A DNA stretch of 64,000 nt from Bretschneidera sinensis. Its lineage: Eukaryota; Streptophyta; Magnoliopsida; Brassicales; Akaniaceae. Where the stretch lies: contig CM043698.1 of assembly GCA_023935145.1 (NCBI GenBank), positions 64,564,001 through 64,628,000 of the forward strand, given 5' to 3'. Shown piece after piece: positions 54,356 through 64,000 of the stretch; position 1 is the first letter of the stretch; the number at the start of each line of letters is the position of its first letter. Position numbers and translations under genes: made by a program. The notes beneath the pieces are model-generated. The model was not told the origin of the DNA and ran no database searches. It saw nothing but the letters and a program-made list of their open reading frames with translations.

Positions 54356-54622
54356 ATGACGGAATCCTCTGCTGCAACTATCACCATGAAAGCTGCTGCT
54401 ACTTCCTCTTCATCTTCCTCGGTTTTTCCATCTACCAAAACCCTAACTCTAAAAATCATTCGCTTTCAGTTTTCATTACACCCACAGAAAACCCCAACGT
54501 CTCTTTTGCTTCAAACCCATCAAATGCATCCAATCCTCCAATCTCGATTCCACCCTAACTCTAAGAAGTTTTACTCATACTCTCGCAAAACCACCTACAG
54601 TAAAATTTTAATTTTGGTTTGA
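54356..54622 (+). pseudogene. Unidentified coding-like leader inside the element
   Basis: An 88-codon frame starts MTESSAATITMKAAATSSSS. A second frame over 54440-54560 reads ITPTENPNVSFASNPSNASN, also protein-like, which suggests one original coding stretch with a frameshift. The Ser/Thr-rich start resembles a plastid transit peptide, but this is a guess. It ends just upstream of the FIE-derived start. It could be a third captured gene piece or simply FIE 5' UTR. Confidence 0.35.
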
Positions 54623-54632
54623 GAAATAAAGA

Positions 54633-56434
54633 ATGGCGAAGATAGCGAATAGCTCCGAGGCAGTGGTGGGTTCACTAACCCCGTCGAAGAAGAGAGACTA
54701 CAAATTCACCAACTGACTCCAAGAAGGCAAGCGTCCCCTCTACGCCATCGTTTTCAATTTCATCGATTCTCGCTAGTTCAACGTCTTCGCCACCGTAGGT
54801 GGCAACAGGGTACCCTGAACTTTTTGTTGGGTTTGTTTAGATGCTAAATTTGATGAATATGATGATACATCTGTCTTCTTTATTTTTTGCTCATTGGGTT
54901 TTTGCGTTCATTTACTTTTGAGAGATTAAGATACAATTTTATTTTTTTTCGCCTTAAAAATTTCAGCTTTGTAGTAGTTCTAATTAAAGGTGTTTTGTGG
55001 TTGTTTAAATGCTCAATATATAATAAAACTTCATTTACTGATTTGGGTTTAAGGTTTTGCTTTTGGTTTGGTTTTTCACATAGGAGCTTGGGCCTTTTAA
55101 TTATGTAAAAAATTGTTAAAACTATCTGCTTTTTGAGCAGTTTGAGCTATTATATGATGTAAAATTGATGCTTTAATTAGTTTTTGTAAGCGAAAAGAAT
55201 AACTAATTTTGAACAATTTGAGATATAATATTCACATTGTATTTTATATATGATGTGAAAATTTAAACTTCAATTGGGTTTGCTAAGTCGAGAACTTATT
55301 TTTTGAACAACTTTAATTATCTCATTCAAGTTAATTCAAAGCTCAAGTCTAGCTTAATTGCAGTAAATAATGGGAAAGTCGTCTCCTGTACTTAATTTTG
55401 TTTGGCATGCTTCTAGAATAATAAATATTTTGAGAAATGTAGCACTTTTGGTCTTCAGTTCTATAACCTTAAATAATAATTCAAGTTTTTTTATTGCTCT
55501 TTCCCTTCTATTATTATGGCTTTTAAAAATCTTGTATTTGTTAATAATGCTTTCTCAGGTGACTGTTTACCAAGGACATGGTCATTGGAATCTTTTTTGT
55601 CAATAGAATTCATGCATGTGAGTTGTATTATTGTATATGACCAACGAGTTTCATTACGAACATGTGGGATTCCATTTGCTTTGTAGATCAGAAGGATGAG
55701 TCCTTCTATACTGTAACCTGGGCATGCAACACTGAAGGGGCCCCATTCGTTGTGGCTGGAGGTATCAATGGCATAATCCGTGTCATTGATGCCAACAATG
55801 AGAAGATACACAAGGTATCATACTTTCCAACAGTTAGAGCTACAACTTTGATGTGAATCGAATTCTGAAGTTTAATAGAATAATGTAATCTTAATTTCTT
55901 TTCCATCCCATCTTTTGTCCCATTACATGCTTATGTATGTGCAGAGCTTTGTTGGCCATGGGGACTTGATAAATGAAATCAGGACTCAGCCACTGAAGCC
56001 ATCACTTGTAGTGTCTGCAAGTAAAGTAAGTGTCATAATATATTGTCTTTTACTCTTTTAAGATTTTTTCTTGATTTACATTAATAATCGTGTATGAAAG
56101 CATCAGGATGAATCTATTAGGCTGTGGAATGTTCAAACTGGATTATGCATTTTGATATTTTCTGGAGCAGGGGGTCACTGCAATGAAGTTCTGAGTGTGG
56201 TGAGTGCACACAACATTATAAATCCCAATGAAAAGGAAAGAAAGAACGGGGTAAAAAAGATTTGCTTATCGTTTAGTTTCAGCATTGCATCTTATACATG
56301 TTAAATGGAATCTATGGCTCAAGTACAAAATGTATTAAGGTTATGTTGGCTTTTGTAGGACTTCCATCCTTCAGACATGTATCGCATTGCGAGTTACGGT
56401 ATGGACAACACTTTTAAGATTTGGTCAATGAAAG
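54633..56434 (+). pseudogene. FIE: FIE (Polycomb WD40, ESC/EED orthologue) gene fragment
   Basis: Six exon-like blocks with splice sites: 54633-54809, 55559 to about 55606 (badly eroded), 55687-55814, 55945-56025, 56107-56199, 56359-56434. They match the N-terminal half of plant FIE, the WD40 subunit of Polycomb repressive complex 2: MAKIANSSEAVVGSLTPS at the start, then [54 protein letters not shown] and DFHPSDMYRIASYGMDN up to WSMK. In-frame stops occur at 54714-54716 (TGA, apparently from CGA) and 54774-54776 (TAG). The C-terminal half of the propeller is missing. It is a duplicated, dead fragment; the functional gene must be elsewhere. Confidence 0.9.
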
Positions 56435-56552
56435 GTCGGAATACTAGCACCATTCATTATTTTTAGTTATTTTTATTTGTCTGATCTCTTCTAGATTTAC
56501 TTTGGTGCATCAGGTTTGCTTCAAAAGATTTTAAAGGAAATGCAAGGAATCC

Positions 56553-56850
56553 TGTTAGCACATTTTAATAACTTTGTTACTAATAGAATTAGGTTTAGAA
56601 AACTAGTTAATTAAATAAAACGATTGTTAGTTGTTAGTTGTTAGTAGTTAGTTATTAGTGGTTTATTAGTTAGTTAGTTAGAATATAATTACATGTTAAT
56701 TATTTTTATATTCATCTTTTGTATAATTGTGATAGTTGGACTCAATTCTTTTCCTATCTTTTCTTTTTTTTTTTCTCCTCTTATTTTCATTCCTAAAATT
56801 GTTACTGTAACAAACCAACCTTCTTTTTTGGTATCGAACACTATTTCCCT
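56553..56850 (+). mobile_element. Possible LTR plus primer-binding site remnant
   Basis: A 260-bp segment starts TGTTAG and ends GTAACA, i.e. TG...CA with inverted TGTTA/TAACA ends. It is followed 16 bp later by TGGTATCGAACAC, resembling the initiator-Met tRNA primer site (TGGTATCAGAGC) of plant Copia/TRIM elements. A TTAGTTGTTAGT repeat fills the middle. No second LTR was found, so at best this is a truncated copy. It separates the FIE fragment from the HSBP exon. Confidence 0.4.
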
Positions 56851-57077
56851 AAACATTGACAAGATAACATCCATTTACACTCTTCTAATGAATCCAGGAA
56901 GAAGAGTTACAACCTGGAGTATGCTACCTGCAAATCACTACTGTTGATCTAGCCATGTAAGACGAAGATCTGGGAAGCAAAAAGGAAAGAATCTTTTCTC
57001 TTTCCACTTGAAATATGTACATGTGTTTTTGAATGATTCTTGTTTGATACCCCATTTCTTTCCTTAACTTCAATGCA

Positions 57078-57224
57078 CTTGATGAGATGGGAGGCCATAT
57101 AAATGAGTTGGAGCAAAGCATCAATGACCCAAGAGCAGAGATGGGAGTGGAGGTCTCTCCATCTCCTTCTGCCCCATCCAAGCCGAACTCAGATGAGGTG
57201 AAACAAGAGGAAGGTTCAGCATAG
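57078..57224 (+). pseudogene. Last exon of a heat-shock-factor-binding protein (HSBP) gene
   Basis: The plus-strand frame reads LDEMGGHINELEQSINDPRA, EMGVEVSPSPSAPSK and ends EEGSA followed by TAG (57222-57224). This is the C-terminal heptad-repeat end and tail of plant HSBP, a small coiled-coil protein that binds heat-shock factors. The upstream exons (with the VQNLLQQMQ-type first part) are absent. The position of the expected splice acceptor reads GCAC rather than GCAG. Carried within the transposon. Confidence 0.85.
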
Positions 57225-58298
57225 AATTGGTTGAAGTGCATGTTTCACAGAGGATGGCAATTGTCTTTCATATCAGCTTGTATTTTCTGTTTTTTCCTTT
57301 CTGTGGTTGTGGTTTAATTTTATTACTGATGTTACAATGAGATCATGAGTGCCCCAGTTGTTTTTGTTTTTTCATGGTTACTTTGTTAGGGGAGTAGCAG
57401 CATATCTGGTTGTGTGCTTTTAACATACCTAATTGTCTGGTATCATTGTTGTGGCTTAAGTGAAGGAAATTCATGAACTGGGGATGATTTCTTCTCATTT
57501 ATTCCTGCTTTTCTTCTAGTACAAAAGCTGATGTAATGAACATCTAATATTGGTTAATGATTATATTTTCTTACAAAATATAGCCATGCCTTGATTAATT
57601 TTGATCTTTATTGGCTTTTCAATGTATCTATACTTAAGGTTATAACAATGATGAAAGGTTGTAACAGTGATAAGTTCGATTGCAAGATGTGATTAGCCAA
57701 TCTGCTAATCGTTAGCATCCAAGTGTGAATTGCTGATGTTAAACTCATGCTAAAGCAACTGGACTTTGTATCGGTTAATAAGATCTTCAAAATTCTTCTG
57801 TCTTTTACTCTTTGTAATCATCCAATAATCTTCAAAATTGTATTTAATTTTGTAGTTGTTGCTTGTTGTGTCGTATATAATTTTATACGCCAGTGTTCTC
57901 AGAGTGATAAACTGTTTGATCGATGATATATAAAAAATACCAACATTTTAAAAATAAAATAATATTAATTATTTTCAAGTATTTGGTGTGTGCTTAAAAA
58001 ATTGTATGTAGTAAATATGAGAAATAAAATTAATTTTAGATATTAAAATTTAAAGTGAACACTGAAAGCTGAAAACAATTACAAAAAAGTGTAATCCAAA
58101 CAGTTTTCCATTTTCAAAACAGTTTTCAAACACTGATTAACCAAATAACATTTAACTGAAAACTATTTTGGAAACAGTTTTCGAACACTGTTATCTAAAC
58201 ATGTTTTCGAACACTGAAAACTGAAAACTGTTTTCAGAAACTCTTTTCAAAAACAGTTTTCGAACACTGAAAATTGAAAACCGTTGCCAAACATGCCC

Positions 58299-59138
58299 TT
58301 AGTTTCCTGCTTAAGAGGACGTGAGTTTGATCTCTTTCTCTAAATATCTAAGAGTGTTTCTTTTACTATAAAAAAAATCTAACTAATTTACGAGTAGCCT
58401 ATTTTTTTTTTTTCACTGGACTATTGGATGTTCATTAAACCTTTGAGTAACAATGAACTTCTTTCTTCTATCTTTATTTTTTAGTGTAAACAATATTAGA
58501 TTTTTAATTTTTGTGCGATGAAAAAAACTTTATCAAATAATTTAACTAACACTATAATAAATTATTTACCAACAAATATTGAGGTGAAAACTCTTACAAC
58601 AAAATGTAGATGTAAAGATTAACATACATGAATTTACCATCTCAACAATGGTGAAAACATCTTAACCCTACTCGCTTTTATTTTCATCAAACACTTGAAA
58701 ATTTATTTACTATAATTTGATTTGGTTTAAATAAATTTCATAAGTTTTGTAGAATTTATTTGAATTCTATAAATTATTATGTTTGATTTGTTAATAAAGT
58801 ATGAAATTCATTTACAAATTAATTGGCTATATGTTATATACTTACATTTGTTAATAAAATTGATAGAATTTAGGAATGAGCTCTCGACATAAGTTTTTAT
58901 AAATGAGTTTTACAATTTAAGTAAAATTATATTAAACATAAAAATTCATTTAAATTTATTTATAAATGAATTATGTACGGTAATTAAGTCACACCACGTC
59001 AAAAAATTTTGGCATGAATATTGAAAAGTCAAATTTACATTTTACACCACGAATCGTGTGAATTCCACACCATACGGTATCCCATCACCCAAATTCTATC
59101 TGTAAAATGATACGAGTAATTAATTTTTCTCTCTATTC
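58299..59138. other. Spacer between the two gene-carrying elements
   Basis: AT-rich, no gene or element ends recognised. The hAT target site CTCTATTC is at 59131-59138. Confidence 0.5.
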
Positions 59139-60652
59139 TAGGGGTGAGCATGGGTCGGTTTGGGTCGGGTTAGTCTAAAAATTCAACCCAACCCATTCAT
59201 ACCGGGTTAAAAAAATCTCAGCTCAACCCAACCCATGGACCCATCTAACTTCAACTCAACCCAACCCATTTTAATCTGGTTGGGTCGGTTTGGGTCATCA
59301 GGTTGATATATTTTTTTTACTAAATAATTAAACCATACATATTACATAAAAAAAAAATTCTATTAAATCCAAAACTAAATCCATTCATGTTACAAGTAAA
59401 ATCTATGTGCCTGACAAAACAAATAATATTTGATAACATGGAAAACAGAACAATTGTCTTGTGGATTACAATGGTTGTAGGCTATGATAAATTTTTTTTT
59501 TTTTTGATATTGCTAAGAAGCTTTTTGATGACATGCAAGAAAAAGATGTTGTGCCATGGAATGTCATAATTGGAGGCTATGTTCAAGCCAAACTTGGTAA
59601 GGATATTTTGGTATTATTTCATGAAATGCAAGCGATTAATATAAAGTCTTATAAAGTGACCATGGTCAATTGCTTATCTGCATGCTCACAACTTGGAGCC
59701 CTTAATGTTGGAATATGGATTCATCGTTATATTGAAAAACACAATCTTCATCTGAATATTGCGCTAGAAACTGCTTTAGTTAACATGAATTTAACTTACT
59801 TTAGAAGACTGCTCAATTACGAAGGAAATATGGATTTCTAGACAGTTACTAATAATATATTTTAGTAATTCAGCATTTGTTGGCCGTGTTAATGCTTTTT
59901 CACTAATTAGTCTAATTTTTAGACTATGCTTTAATGCACTTGGAAGCGAAATAAAGGCTCTTAAAAGGTCACAGAGAGGCAAATTGAATGGTTTAATAAT
60001 GTTTGCATGAAAGGCTTCTAACAAGTTGGTATTAATAAGCTTTATCATGCATTCAGCATTTCTTCCATCAACATTATGGTACATCTTTTTGGAATATAAG
60101 CTTATCTGCATACATTGATCATAACTGAAATCTTGCAGGTTAGAGTGTTAATTTCTGTGTTTATTTTATAGTTACAATGATATAAGAAATCAAAATTTTG
60201 TTAGCATAAGTTAAATGTGCATCAATTTATTTTAATTGAAGTTATGCTCAACAATAACTATGAAAACTATTTCATAACTCGAAATCAATATTTGTTTCTA
60301 GTATAAATATTTTAAACTAAAATCTGGGTAATTGGAAAGTATGAGACTTGTTTGGACATTGAAGTAACTACTACATATAATTTTACAAACTAGTAGTAAT
60401 TAGAATTGACATTTTATGATTATATATTTTACAATTATACTATAATTATTTATACCATTTTATATTCAATAAATATAAAATATATAATTATATATTTGAC
60501 GGGGTTACTGGTTTGGGTCGGGTTGAAAATTTTGAACCCATGACCCAACCCAAACCCATCGGATTCAAAATATTTTCAACCCGACCCAACCCAACCCATT
60601 ATATCGGCTTGGGTTGGGTTCGCGAGTCAACTGGGTTCCATGCTCACCCCTA
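59139..60652. mobile_element. Gene-capturing hAT element (Pack-hAT, 1514 bp)
   Basis: Begins TAGGGGTGAGCATGG and ends with its exact inverse (15 bp, no mismatch). It is flanked by perfect 8-bp direct repeats CTCTATTC (59131-59138 and 60653-60660), the hAT signature. Subterminal zones of about 150 bp at each end are arrays of GGGTCGGGTTGGGTT/AACCCAACCC. No transposase is encoded. The interior carries a PPR gene fragment (59371-59802) and an unidentified segment (59803-60480). The perfect ends and target duplication mean recent movement. Confidence 0.92.
59371..59802 (+). pseudogene. Pentatricopeptide-repeat (PPR, PLS type) gene fragment inside the hAT element
   Basis: Blocks FDNMENRTIVLWITMVVGY, then AKKLFDDMQEKDVVPWNVII, FHEMQAINIKSYKVTMVNCL and LGALNVGIWIHRYIEKHNL are successive PPR motifs of the plant organelle RNA-editing factor type. 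The frame shifts across a T13 run near 59491-59505, so two frames are needed. The match ends at LVNM, short of the usual MYAKCG continuation. No start codon context, transit peptide or E/DYW domain is present. Dead fragment. Confidence 0.88.
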
Positions 60653-60740
60653 CTCTATTCCAATCAAATATCACAGGTGTTCCACAACGCAATTACAACC
60701 AAGATTTCCTTTCTATCCGACACGTGTCATTTCAAATTCG

Positions 60741-63700
60741 TTTTTTTTTTGAAAACCTTAGGAGAAATTTATTAATTATGAAAAAATATAAATAAATGGG
60801 GGACAATAAGGACCATCCCCAAACATGCTTGAAGGTCCTTAAGTCTACCCCTAAACAAGAGAGATACAATAGATTATACTTTTCGATAGATATACAATTG
60901 AGAGTAATCAAAATGTAAAGCAGCTAAACTAGAGGGAGGTAACTCATTAGTACTCAATTTTTTTTTTTACCACTACCATGAATAGGACCATATTTAGCGA
61001 GAAAGTCCGCAACCATATTGGTTTCTCGAAAAATATGGGTAATAGTCATATGTGTAGTAATTAGTGATTTAATTTCTCGAATTATATACTCCAAATCCCA
61101 TGGACAAGTACATAAACCAAGAATTAAATCAACTAGTAATTTTGAATCGCATTTTATGATAGTCAAAGTGAAATTATGTTCACACATTAATTTCAAACCA
61201 GATAAAAGGGTTAGTGCTTCCGCTTTATTATTGGATCAAGATTCAAATGAGTAAGAATAAGCTAAAAAGAATGAAGATCCATTTCTAAATATCCCCCCAC
61301 CCGCACTACCTTTAGCTGATCAAGAACATCAGTGTTAAGTTTAATTTGTCTAGGAGGCACAGGGCTCCATCGAATCTAAATATCTTTATGAATTGAGGGA
61401 AAGATGATTTAAATGTTAATAGCATTAATGCATAACATTTCATGAAAATTTATAGAAGATTTAGGTTTAATGAACTTAGAACTATCCATTATACCTTCTT
61501 TAGTACGTGCAATCAATATTTTTAAACAAATAGATATAACTTCTTGTCTGATTTCATTACACATCCTCCAAATATTCCAATATCCCCATAATAAAGTACA
61601 AATACGAGTGATACCAAATTGAGATGATAGAGAATTATTACTAAGCCAATTATCAAATAAAACATGAATGGAATGAGCATGATTAACATAAAGTCTAACA
61701 CAAAAATAATTCCAAACCGCATTAGCAAGAATACTATGAACAAAAAGATGATATATTGTTTCAATGTTGCTTAAATGACAACATAAATATTGAGAAGCCA
61801 AATTGATGCCTACTTCTTTTATTTTTGAGTTTATAGAGAGGCCACCAACAATTAATTTCCAAATAAAGCAACTTACTTTTCATGGAATCCAATTGTTCCA
61901 TATTTTTTTGGCCCATTTAAAAGGTCTATTTTAAATTCTAATTTTGTTCCACTATTTTTTAGTTGTAAATATACTTGATTGAGAATGTGTCCATATTAAT
62001 TTATCACGTGTACCATTAAGATTAACGGCATTTGCAGTATCAAATAATAAACCAAAATCTGATTTTAATATGTTCATTTTATCTACATCTTCAACAACCT
62101 CTTTAAAAGAAGAAGACTCAAAAGAAGTAAAATCACTAGATATATTCAAACTATTCCATTTATTATTCCAAAAATTTATAGATCCATCACTTAAAATCCA
62201 TATAGATTGTTCTTTTAAATAAAGGATAGATGGTACTATAGATTTCCAAATTTTTGAAGCAAACCATGGAACCCTAAGACCCAGAATTTGGATTCCATCT
62301 TTCTCCTCATAAAACAACTCCATAAAGAATTAGATTGTAAAAAATTTCAGGCTAATTTGGCTTGAAAACCCTTATGAATTTCATGTACTTTTCTAATACC
62401 TAAACCTTCTTCATAAAGAGGCTTGCAAATACGGTCCCATGAGATCGATTTTTTTCTAACTTCAAATCCCGAATTCCATAAAATGGAAGAGACTTTACTC
62501 TCCAAATATTTTAGAAAGCTAAGGGAAGGTGAAATAGCTGCTAGAGTATGAATAAGTACGAATGAAAGAACACTCTTAATTAAAGTAATTTTACCAGCCA
62601 TTGATAAGAATTTAGATTTCCATGAAGCTAACCTATTTTGAATTTTATCTAGTATATCAATGAAATAAAGATTTTTACTCTTCCTTTAAAGAAAGATACT
62701 CCTAAATAACAAATAGGTAAATAAAAATGTTTAAATCCTGACCAAGAATGAATATGTGCAATCCTAGATGAGCTACAAGTATTACTAGTTATGTATGAAC
62801 TTTTTTCTCAATTAATTTGTTGACCTGAAATGGCTTCATATTGTTGGAGAAGGTTTTTACAAGCACTAGCAAAATATTTTCTACCATTTAGGAATGAAAG
62901 CATATCATTCGCATATAATAAATGAGTGATTCCTAAAGCTGGTCTTGAAACTTTGAATCTTCAAATTTGTCCTTTATTTACCTAATCATTAAAGTTATAA
63001 GAAAAAACTTATTCCATTATTTATGAATGACAAAGGTTATAATCGATCACTTTGACGAAGGCCCCTTGATGATTGGAAAAAACCATAGGATGAACCATTT
63101 AAAGAAATTGTATATCATACATTAGACAAACATTTTAATATGAGATCACACTATAATTTTGAGAAACCAAATTTTTGGAGCACTCTCAATAAAAAAAGCC
63201 CAATCTACTCGATCATAAGCTTTATACATATCAATCTTAAATATGACATTAGATTCATGGATTTTATTATTTATATCATTTACTATTTCATGAGCTAAAC
63301 ATATGTTTTCATGAATGCTTCTACCTTTAATGAATCCGGATTGTTCATCCTAAATTAATAAAGGAAGAAGATTCATAAGTCTAGTAGTTAAAATTTTTGA
63401 AATTATCTTATACATGAAAGTACACAGACTAATAGGTCTTAAATCCTTCAAGGAGTTAGGATTATCAACCTTAAGGATAAGAATTAAGTTTGTGATAGTG
63501 TAAGATTTAGGAACATAATCTCTTTTGAAAAATGCATTAACAAACCTAATAACATCAGTTTTAATTATAGACCAACATGCACGAAAGAAATGACCATTAA
63601 AGCCATCAATGCCCGGGGCACTATCAGAGTCTAAAACATCAATAACTTGTTTAATTTCTTCTTCCAACAGAATTTTACACAAATTTTCATTTTGAGAATC

Positions 63701-64000
63701 GGTAATAAGATTAGGAATACAATCTAATAATTCATGAGATGAAGGAGTTGGAAAATCATTTATAAAAAGATTTTGAAAATAACCACAAACAGTTTTTCCA
63801 ATTTCATTATCATTTGACATAAAAGGACCATCATCCATTTTAATTTTAAATTTAGGTCTAGCATGTTTTTCTTTAAGTGAAGTATGGAAATATTTGATAT
63901 TTTTGTCACCCTCTTGTAGCCATTTGATTCTTGATCTATCATGTAAGAGAGATTCTTCACGTTTCAACCAAGTTTTTAATTCTAGTCTAGTTGTATTTAA
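60741..64000 (-). mobile_element. Degenerate LINE (L1-type) retrotransposon, 5' part beyond the window
   Basis: Read on the minus strand from the right edge. A pre-RT and RT segment (63967-63350) contains RIKWLQEGDKNIKYFH, DSDSAPGIDGFNGHFFRACW and LRPISLCTFMYKIISKIL. The RT active-site region near 62925 reads LLYANDML instead of the expected YADD. A thumb/linker segment (62601-62347) starts MAGKITLIKSVLSF, and 62323-61952 and 61801-61409 hold the zf-RVT part (ETIYHLFVHSIL, GYWNIWR). The RNase H end (61196-60954) has IKCDSKLLVDLI and RETNMVADFLAKYG. The 3' UTR ends in an A-run, seen as T9 at 60741-60749. Several frameshifts and a stop (INWEK-type motif reads IN-stop-EK near 62815) show it is inactive. 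Confidence 0.9.

Larger units (their letters stand above)
54020..58298 (+). mobile_element. Gene-capturing PIF/Harbinger-type element (Pack-TIR, 4.28 kb)
   Basis: Terminal inverted repeats GGGTATGTTTGG (54020-54031) and GGGCATGTTTGG (inverse of 58287-58298) differ at one of 12 positions. TTA flanks both ends (54017-54019 and 58299-58301), the PIF/Harbinger target duplication. Both subterminal zones are packed with TTTTCAAACACTG/CAGTGTTCGAAAAC motifs (54040-54175 and 58090-58285). No transposase frame is present. Inside, all on the plus strand, lie an unidentified coding-like leader (about 54356-54622), a genomic fragment of FIE (54633-56434), an LTR-like insertion (about 56553-56850) and the last exon of an HSBP gene (57078-57224) with its probable 3' UTR. 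Because FIE introns are retained, capture was from DNA, not mRNA. The 37860-38379 MITE shares its internal right-end sequence. Confidence 0.8.

Noticed and set aside
54159..54359. 66-codon plus-strand frame near the left end of the gene-carrying element.
   Set aside because: CT-rich leader giving Ser/Leu runs; no evidence of coding.

Overview
This is a stretch of plant nuclear genome, almost certainly from a eudicot. Genes are split by GT-AG introns, intergenic DNA is very AT-rich with many (TA)n and (GA)n tracts, and the proteins are land-plant types (NFD6, BTB/POZ At1g63850-like, RLCK kinase, PPR and FIE fragments). There is no sign of bacterial operons, CRISPR or phage, and I recognised no tRNA or rRNA. 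The species cannot be named from the sequence.

Layout. (1) 1067-8840, minus: cytosolic phenylalanyl-tRNA synthetase alpha subunit. I resolved 18 coding exons giving 488 codons. Its introns hold a Tourist-like MITE, a 184-bp tandem duplication and a microsatellite. (2) 8.9-13.5 kb: AT-rich DNA with a 941-bp non-autonomous hAT element and an orphan exon-like remnant. (3) 13499-16794, minus: mitochondrial complex I subunit NDUFS8/TYKY (8 exons, 222 aa). It is head-to-head, about 400 bp apart, with (4) 17192-18172, plus: NFD6, another small mitochondrial protein (3 exons, 94 aa). (5) 23661-25799, plus: an At1g01500-like protein of unknown function (2 exons, 310 aa). (6) 27.07-27.96 kb: remnant of a LINE. 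(7) 28399-36318, minus: BTB/POZ protein of the At1g63850 type (2 exons, 491 aa) with a 6.4-kb intron. That intron holds an antisense, intronless, frameshifted copy of ribosomal protein L23, a LINE tail and fold-back elements. (8) 37-45.9 kb: gene-free, repeat-derived DNA. (9) 45966-49865, plus: receptor-like cytoplasmic kinase with one membrane segment (7 exons, 487 aa). (10) 50-64 kb: a repeat zone with a 572-bp tandem duplication, two gene-capturing DNA transposons and a degenerate LINE running off the right edge.

The most notable structures are the two gene-capturing transposons. The first, 54020-58298, has PIF/Harbinger-like termini (GGGTATGTTTGG and GGGCATGTTTGG inverted) and a TTA target duplication. 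It carries genomic, intron-containing pieces of the Polycomb WD40 gene FIE, the last exon of a heat-shock-factor-binding protein (HSBP) and an unidentified coding-like leader, all in one orientation. A 520-bp MITE of the same family lies at 37860-38379. The second, 59139-60652, is a hAT-type element with a 15-bp perfect terminal inverted repeat and a perfect 8-bp target duplication (CTCTATTC). It carries a pentatricopeptide-repeat gene fragment.

The intact genes are housekeeping or signalling genes and do not form a pathway. NDUFS8 and NFD6 share an intergenic promoter and a destination, the mitochondrion. All exon boundaries were worked out by eye from splice dinucleotides, reading phase and remembered protein families, and have not been checked against transcripts.
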